From: Atrina japonica
Lineage: Eukaryota > Mollusca > Bivalvia > Pterioida > Pinnidae
DNA length: 64,000 nt
NCBI GenBank assembly: GCA_030159075.1
Contig: BROG01000452.1
Location: forward strand, 167,501-231,500
Direction of reading: 5' to 3'
This document shows, one piece after another, positions 56,240 through 64,000 of this stretch. Made by a program: the position numbers and the translations under genes. A model generated the notes under the pieces. It saw only the letters and a list, made by a program, of their open reading frames with translations. It made no database searches and was not told the DNA's origin. The first letter of the stretch is position 1. Each line of letters starts with the position of its first letter.

Positions 56240-57440
56240 AGTTAACATTAAACAGCATAACTCAAAATCAAAAACTTAACATTTTACAACATAACACAAT
56301 AACGTAAGCTGATATTTTATAATATATCACAATAACGTAAGTTATCATTATACACCATAACACAATAGCATTAGCCATCATTTTACAAGGAAAAACAGAT
56401 TAACATAAGTTGACATTTTACAGCATAACACAATGACGTAAGTCATCATTATACGCCATAACACAATGACGTAAGTTATCATTATACACCATAACACAAT
56501 AGCATAAACCATCATTTTACAAGGAAAAACAGATTAACATAAGTTGACATTTTACAGCATAACACAATCACGTAAGTCATCATTATACGCCATAGCACAA
56601 TAACATAAATCATCATTTTACAACAAAACACATTAACACTCAGCATTTTACAACATAACATAATAACGTAAGTAAACAATACACAATGAAGTTAGTCAAC
56701 ATTATGCAGCATAACACAGTAATGTAAGTTATCATTTTACAACGAAACGAAATAACGCAGGTAAACATTTCACAGTATAATACAATAGTCAACATTACAC
56801 ATCGAATCTCAATAACGTTACCAATATAAAATACAAGAACGTAAGTTACCATTATACAGTATAGCAACGTAATATAAGTTAACAATTAACAACATAACAT
56901 GCGTACATAAATATTACACAAAGTAACACAAGAACGTACGTTAACATTTTACAGCATAACACAATAAGTTAAGTAAACATTTAACATTACACAACGAAGC
57001 ACAATGACGTTAGTTAACATCATACATCATAACACAAGAACGCAAATTAACATAACACAACGAAGCACAATGACGTTAACATTATACAGCATAACACAAG
57101 AACGCAAATTAACATTACACAACGAAACACAATGACGTTAGAACGTTTGGTAACATTATACAGCATAACACAAGAACATAAATTGATATTATACAGCACA
57201 ACACAATAACATAAACAGCAAATCATACCATTAGTTGACATTATACAACGAGAAAATATAACATAAGTTAACATTATACAACGATAAAATATAACATAAG
57301 TTAACATTATACAACGATAAAGTATGACATAAATTAACATTATACAACAATAAAACATAATTTAGGTTAACATTACACAACAACACAATATAACATATAC
57401 AGCAACGACAGCATACACAACCAGTAAGTTAATATTACAC
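56240..57440. repeat. 33-bp minisatellite with higher-order units
   Basis: About 35 units of the type CATAACACAATAACGTAAGT plus TATCATTATACAC. A four-unit block starting CATCATTTTACAAGGAAAAA occurs at 56376 and again at 56510, 134 bp apart, which shows higher-order duplication. - strand ORFs over it are by-products. Confidence 0.88.
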
Positions 57441-58200
57441 AATAAGAGCTAAAAATAATATAAAAATATACAGCTAATGCCCCTTTAAATAATTGACCTT
57501 TCACAAAAATTTCAACACGACACCTTTCGACAGGCTTTTATTTTATGACTTCGCGAATAAAAGACCCGTCCAAATGTGTGATTATGACGTCAAAATTGAA
57601 TAAAAAATACCACATGGAAAGTCAAATGTCAAACACTTGAGGAAAGGTAAATTCTAAGTAACTGAATTTATTCTACCTGTCAATAGGTCTATAATATCAT
57701 AATAATCAATATTAATTTGCTTACAATCTTACAGTAGATATTTTTAGTTCTGTAAGGGATGTTAAGTGACATACAATGTCTAAATACTGGATAATACCGA
57801 GCATCTTCAAAATCAAGATGTTGTATCCGATGTCATTGTGGATTGATATTTCATGTCAACCAACTATGTTTTGGGGAAATTAAATTGTTAAATGACATGT
57901 AATTTGGTTTAAGCTCTATAGATAAAGTTTTATCAAAAACAGGACAAAGCGTTTACAATAGATTTTATCGAAAAGTTAGTATTTTATAGGCAGAACGTAC
58001 TTAATAAACTAATTACGTTATATTCGTTATTTTCACTTAAATGTATATTATTTGACATTACTTGAAGATTGTTAATTAACTACATTGCTTTAAAACAATA
58101 TCAACAATTGTTCCTCTGTTTTCCATTTTTTGAAAGGGCATTTATTTTTTATACAAAATACACGCACAAACGTTCATTTTTATCTGGGTTTCATTTAAGG

Positions 58201-58307
58201 ATTGTTTTTCATTTTTGAACATCATCGGGGTATAAAAGCACGAAGTGATTTTTTTCTATGGGCAATTGCTTTTATACCCCGATGATGTTCAAAAAATGAA
58301 AAACAAT
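58201..58307. repeat. Near-perfect 40-bp inverted repeat with 26-base loop
   Basis: The left arm 58201-58240 (ends GGGGTATAAAAGCA) and the right arm 58267-58307 (begins TGCTTTTATACCCC) are complementary with only one extra base in an A/T run. The loop is 58241-58266. It would form a long hairpin in DNA or RNA. Confidence 0.9.
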
Positions 58308-61164
58308 ATTGTAATATTATAATATTTATATTCATTACCATTTTTCAGTGAAACTGTAGTCCACTGGATACTAAATTCATTCCAGAACATTGACTTTGCG
58401 GGGGTGTTTTCATATGACGTTATGGCTCAACAGCTGTTTTGACATGAGAAGTAGTTCTCTTTTCTGATCGCAAATACTAATGAAATTAAGGTTTAATTAT
58501 TTTTTTAATTTCATTTTGAAAGAAACTAGTGACATGGACAATTTTGACCACTTATTCTCAGATTTAGTTCGCGATTTTTAATATTCGACCATTTAGTAGT
58601 GGCGGGTTAAATGTGTCAGAAGAGAATTGCCCGAATTTGCCGTGTACAAATGGCTGATATGCCTACCATGTGCGATTTGGATAATAACAGATGATCGTTG
58701 TTTACAACAAATTTTAGTTTGAATTCTGATATTTTATCAGTAGAATAAACCACAGAAAGTTTGAGTGTGATTGTTAATATTCGTCCATGACGTCCATTCT
58801 ATTTGATATTTCACCAATCGCTGAATCAGCTGAGAAATGCCTTGGACTGTGAAGGGTTGACGGTTTCGTGAGTAGACCTATTTCAGTATATATTCTAGCC
58901 CACTAGCAAATCCTTCAGATCAATTGAAACAAGACAAATGCAGATTATGTTGTGAAATAACAAACCTTTACAGTTATGTTGAAAAGATAATTATCGACAC
59001 GTTCGTTATGGAAAATCCGTGTAGGCCTATAAATTATAATAGATCCATATGTCAATTCAGACATCAGTTTTTACCAGCTGATCATATACAGTATCCCGTC
59101 AATTTACTGAGAAACCTATGAACACTACTCATGTTCGGCATTAACATTACAGATTGTGAAAAACAAGATGGGCCTGGTAATTAGCCTCGCAATTAATTGG
59201 ATTTGAAGTGTACTGAGAGTCGATTTCACGCGATGCGAGTAATGAATTGTTTCTGACAGGAAGAGCCTATATGGCGACGAAAAAGCAAGCTAGTTATCAG
59301 AGATGCAGGACAAAATTGCACCAGACCTGACTCCCTTTTCGACTTACTTACAAGCAACGTAACTACGAAGCAAATTTTTATTCTGTGGCCTGTGTTTCTT
59401 TTCATAACATGAATTAGATCTATCCCAATAGGCCTATGATATGGGCATGTACAGTGTACTACTATTTCGATTTCTTTCAGTGATTTTTGTTTGTTTTGTG
59501 GTAATTAATATCTTTGAATAAAAATATGGAATTAATGTGTGTTATTTTATTATTTATTGATTCATCCATATGTTCAGATAATACTTGTCCGACCAATCGC
59601 TGCCGTAACATGGTCATGGAAAGGGTTTCTTAGATATTTAGTTATTCCTACGCCAGCCAGCGGTTAACACTTAGATCACGTGATGAGCCACTGGTGTTAT
59701 TGATACAAAAATTAGGTCATTCTGTATAACTGTAATGAAGGAAATTACAGTCGGTATGTAAATACATATATATATATTTTATGCAACACACACACACATA
59801 CATCTGACCAGGTATAATACCATTTTGTTTCGATTTCCTACATCTATTTCACATTCTATATCTACTGATTAATTCTTGTTGACAGTAACATTCGCCTTGA
59901 GTATTTGTTTTGGCGTTTATTTAAAAAAAAGTACCTTTACGCTTATACTATTTATAGAAATATTTCCGACGAAAAAAGGAGTCAACAGTAAACACAATGT
60001 ATCAACATCATGTGAAATAAACATTTTTTACATATTTGATTATACTGAGATATATCTATCTTGACCTGTTTCTCGCGTAAGATTGACCGTGGTGTGTTTC
60101 TCAGTTACGCTTATTATTTATTTGTGTTGATGTTTATAGCAAACATTAATCATCTATATGATATAGAAACTTCATTTACGTTGTACTTAGAAAATCATGT
60201 CGGAAAACGAAAAAATACCAGTTATGTATTAGATTAAATTCGAACTAACTACACGATGTGTTTTAAATCACTTCCAATCTGATCAACACATCACCCAATC
60301 ACCCCAAACATAGTGCATATCCCGAAACCGACACCCTCTGTAAAAACATATTTACGAAATCAATATTCATTGACTGCATAAAGGTGAATATCTCTTATAC
60401 ACATATCACTGTAAAAAAACTATATGATTTTTACAAGTCAGAAGTAAAATCAATCAATATAGTTATACGTACGTATAAACAAATTCCAATGAGTCCATTT
60501 AGTAATAACTACACTTCGTTTACGGTATTAAAGTTTCAGCGATTTATTATCATACGATTAATTACTATCCCCGCGTTATCTTTGTATAGCTACAGAGTTT
60601 TCTTTACCCGCATATCCAATGCATGTCACTTTGTTGGTTTAATGATGATAATAATTGCGTTTACTTAGATTGAAGGGCTGTATTACAAATGGATCAATCC
60701 CCACGTTTAATTGGACTCGCCGTCTAATTCGAATCTTTAAATAAAAAACAAAGGTTATTCAAATGTCATGAAAATTAAGTCTTCCGTGAAATTATATATA
60801 ATATAATATTTGATTTGAACTAATTACTGTGGTTACTTAAAATTACTCCTCAAGAGTTTTACTATAGTTTCTATTTTAAATTAGAACCCCAACGTTTAAT
60901 TTTAATACATGCTCCTTTTGCTTCATAAGGTATTATCAAATAGTTTGATTAAAGTTTAAAAGATATGTTTATACGTTAGTTAGAGTTAACACTTAGGTTT
61001 CATGTTAATTAATCCTTACACAGTTTATAATTGTTATTTTATTTTAGCAAAAATAGTCCATTATAATGATACAATTAAAAAGATAATTATGTTTGATAGT
61101 TCTAAGAGTTTATCTTTTTACTTTTTTTTATTTTGCATATTTTACGCTACACCCCATATTTTTT
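58308..61164. other. No recognised feature
   Basis: About 2.9 kb with only short ORFs (up to 94 codons at 60384) and a small TA/CA patch near 59765. Confidence 0.4.
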
Positions 61165-61375
61165 CAGTCATATCCTAGAGGCCAGTGATTAATGGTGGAT
61201 ACGAGAATCCAGTTACAATGTACCTGGGACAGAAATACGGGCCTGCTGCAAGTTAGCCCGAACTTTCTAGCAAAAGTCAGTTAAGGCTCCAGCGGGGCTC
61301 GAACCTGCGCTGATCGAAAGTGATAGTATTCAAGGTCAAAAGGGCGATCTTCTAAACACTTGCTCACGGACGCCG
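61165..61375 (-). mobile_element. tRNA(Leu/Ser)-like SINE
   Basis: On the - strand: GGCGTCCGTGAGCAAGTG, a long variable-arm region, then B box CAGGTTCGAGCCCCGCTGG, then a body with CAGGTACATTGTAACTGGAT that parallels the SINE at 50.1 kb. It is a better-kept head than that copy. Its arms do not fold into an intact tRNA. Confidence 0.75.
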
Positions 61376-61997
61376 CTCTCTTTCAAGTTATATTTGCAAC
61401 TATAACGAATCAAATTACAAGTGTTTGTGACGTCACTGTGTAGACAGATTATCCTCAACAACTGCGTTAAATCACATAAACTATACGTTCGTATAACTAA
61501 ACACATAGACACATAAAACACAGTGACGAACCACGTGACATTCATAGTATATTTTCTGACAGAATGTGATGAAATGGTGTAACCATGACACTAATGTGAT
61601 TGTGGAACCATTTATCGACGAAAAATGGTAATGTTACATTCCTAGAAAACCTTGCTGTTATATTATGACTTTCCAAGTGAAGGAGTGTATATTAATGCAC
61701 AATATGGAATGGAGGTAGTTACGGAGATGAAAATTTTACCCCGACTGAGGAATGTGTATATATACATATATATAATAAAGTATGTTTGGATGTGAATAAT
61801 AATTGAAAATGCAGGCTAAATGTATGTATAAGCAATATGTGTTGTGCACTTATTTCTGCGCAAGTATTTTACCTATTTGGAACAATTTGGTGAACGCGGC
61901 AGAAAGGAGAATATAGATTCCGATCCCCAGTGATTAGATAATGTACGAATGTTGAGATTAGATAACACCAATATATTTATATGTTTGCTAGAAGTCT

Positions 61998-62172
<175 letters not shown>

Positions 62173-62526
62173 AATTGCAGCTGTTCTTTCATATAATCTT
62201 AACATATACGCACAGAGAAAACTGGTCACATCAACCAATATCAAATTGTGTATAACTCTCCAAATTAAATTGTTATTCCGAGGTAGAAATGTGTGGTACA
62301 GTGTTCGCATAAGGAAAAAAAAGATAGTAAAGGAAAAAGGTATTCTGTTTTTTAATTTGACCATTTTCTGAGTTGCAGTCAGCAATACAAAAATATATAT
62401 CAAATAATTCACTATATAAAAAATCTAATTTGGTCAACATGACAAACATTTTACATGAAATATATTGAACATGTACCATCTGTAATTATCTGCAACATTC
62501 CAATATTATTATTATCAATATAGTTT

Positions 62527-62674
62527 TAAAGGCCACCTGATCACAAATACCGTTTTCTGCTGTCTCCGATAGTACAATTTGTGTAAAATTAGCCTGTATA
62601 TAAAGACCACCTCCCTGTTAAGACTGCTTCTGTTATGTTCCAAAGGAGATCTTTGTATACATGTTTCACTGTAG
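62527..62674. mobile_element. MITE fragment
   Basis: On the - strand it begins CTACAGTGAAACATGTATAC and contains GGAGGTGGTCTTTATATACA, like the interior of the 35.0-kb element. The second end is missing. Confidence 0.45.
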
Positions 62675-63149
62675 TTATAAATATATAAATGTATTTTTCT
62701 GTACATGTTTCTTAAATAATAAGTAAATCAAAGATTCACACCTCGAGTCAAACAGTTATGATGTGGGAATTTATGTATACATATGTCATTGTGGATAACC
62801 TCAATCATTCACTATGGAATTCAAGGTTCGCGTTATTTCCACTATTATCAAGAATGTTGATTGATAATTATTTAACGAAATCACTGCTGAAAAATCTAAT
62901 ATTTGAATACTGTCTTCTACTATATCTGATGATTAACACTATGATATGTTGAATGTCATATTTACCTGTTTAATATTGGAATATGCTTATGAAATGTTTC
63001 TTGTGAGGCAGTGCCAATGAGCAAAAGTTTGTTTTGTTTTGTATGTCTGTTGTTTTACACCCTGTCAATAATATTTACATATATTATGAAGTCACCATCC
63101 TTAGATGAAATGTTCAGATACCAACTCAGTGATATCTATTTAATGGAAC

Positions 63150-63345
63150 GCGTGGTAAGGAACTCGGCTTCAAATTCCATCCCAAACAGCATGTCTTGCA
63201 ATTCGTATAACGAGTATTTGGCGAAGGAACAACGGTTACTACCATTTAAAAAAGCATTTGGTATGGTGCTGCATCGTAAGTCGAACCCGGAACCTTCTGC
63301 TTGCGAATCGAATGTTGTATCACTAGACCACCGCAAGCGATCAAA
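63150..63345 (-). mobile_element. tRNA-derived SINE
   Basis: On the - strand: GCGGTGGTCTAGTGATACAA (A box) and AAGGTTCCGGGTTCGACTTA (B box) form a tRNA-like head at about 63342-63270. A body with GTAACCGTTGTTCCTTCG follows. It explains most of the 120-codon + strand ORF at 63011-63373. Confidence 0.7.
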
Positions 63346-63630
63346 TATGCACAAAGAAGATGGATATACATGAGGATGTTTAACATCCCCTTGATTGAAT
63401 CACCAGTAAAGTTATCGCTTATACATGAAAGTAAGGACTTATTACATGGATGGAAGATATAAAATTTAAATATATTAAATCAATAAATTCTAAATTGAGA
63501 AATGTACATGTATATATGAATAATATATGATATAATAATATTGAAATGATATATCGAGTATCAGTAAATGGCAAAAAATATGGCAAAATGTTTACCAAAG
63601 TAAACCTTGGTAGAAATTAAAAATTAGAAA

Positions 63631-63663
63631 TAAAAAAAAATAATAATAATAATAATAATAATG

Positions 63664-63725
<62 letters not shown>
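63631..63725. repeat. (AAT)n microsatellite
   Basis: About 30 AAT units with one GAT. Confidence 0.95.
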
Positions 63726-63834
63726 TAATTAGTATAATAATTAACAGTAAAATCATCAGTTATGATTATTAATATAATTTCTATGAAGACGATAATTAAT
63801 GTAAAACCAAAATGAAGAGGATGATGAAGCAGTG

Positions 63835-63945
63835 CAAGAAGAAGGAAGAGTACTAAAGAAGAAGAAGAAGAAGAAGATGATGAAGAAGAAGAAGAAGAAA
63901 AAGGAGAAGAAGATAGAAATATGAGAAACAGAAAAAAGAGTGGAA
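63835..63945. repeat. GAA-rich purine tract
   Basis: GAA and GAAGAT runs. Poly-Ser ORF on the other strand is an artefact. Confidence 0.85.
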
Positions 63946-64000
63946 GAAAGAGGTGGGACAGAGGAAGAGTAATGAATAATAAATACAAATACAATAATGA

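Noticed and set aside
56640..57358. - strand ORFs with repeated hydrophobic blocks resembling membrane segments
   Set aside because: They are translations of the 33-bp minisatellite; a unit divisible by three keeps frames open by chance.
61255..61375. Candidate tRNA(Leu) gene on the - strand
   Set aside because: The B box is good but the acceptor stem does not pair and a SINE body follows, so it is a SINE head.
63011..63373. 120-codon + strand ORF with a hydrophobic start
   Set aside because: Its second half is the antisense of a tRNA-derived SINE, and no splice or domain evidence supports the first half.

Overview
This window looks like nuclear DNA of a marine lophotrochozoan, most likely a bivalve mollusc. 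It is AT-rich and packed with microsatellites, tRNA-derived SINEs, small inverted-repeat elements, LINE fragments and many remnants of one Penelope-like retroelement family. I see no bacterial operons, rRNA or intact tRNA genes. The organism assignment is an inference from repeat content and the style of the two host genes, not from a marker gene.

Only two host genes are convincing. The first (10114-12218, + strand) has two exons. A 20-codon exon encodes a hydrophobic signal peptide; a phase-0 intron follows, then one long exon for a secreted, Arg-rich protein with a coiled coil, a Pro-rich region and a Lys-Pro tract. The second (46390-49539, - strand) is one long 1049-codon exon that begins at a splice acceptor. 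It encodes a very Gly-rich protein with three kinds of internal repeat (16-residue Ile/Gly/His/Asp, 7-residue Gly-His-Ile-Gly-x-Asp-Ile, and Gly-Gly-Gly-Met) and a non-repetitive C-terminal part. Its signal-peptide exon was not located. The C-terminal parts of the two proteins align weakly but over the same order of motifs, so they may be divergent members of one secreted, possibly structural matrix, family.

Layout: 1-5 kb has Penelope-family tails and a hammerhead-ribozyme-like motif. 5-9 kb has a 54-bp minisatellite, simple repeats and hairpins. 9-12.6 kb is the first gene. 15.6-17.6 kb is an old tandem duplication carrying tRNA-like heads. 19-20 kb is a diverged minisatellite. 23-31 kb is a nested repeat district: a Penelope RT fragment, two sets of direct duplications, SINE pieces joined to (CT)n tracts, and a 5'-truncated LINE with an 11-bp target site duplication. 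33-36 kb has an inverted-repeat element sitting in a TA microsatellite, a second LINE remnant, a small MITE and a SINE. 37-46 kb has two more hammerhead-like motifs, the best Penelope-like RT copy, a 615-bp TIR element and several tails. 46.4-49.5 kb is the second gene. 50-64 kb is mostly simple repeats, a 33-bp minisatellite with higher-order structure, a near-perfect 40-bp hairpin and SINEs.

The most interesting items are the two repeat-rich secreted proteins and the hammerhead-ribozyme motifs dispersed among Penelope-like copies.
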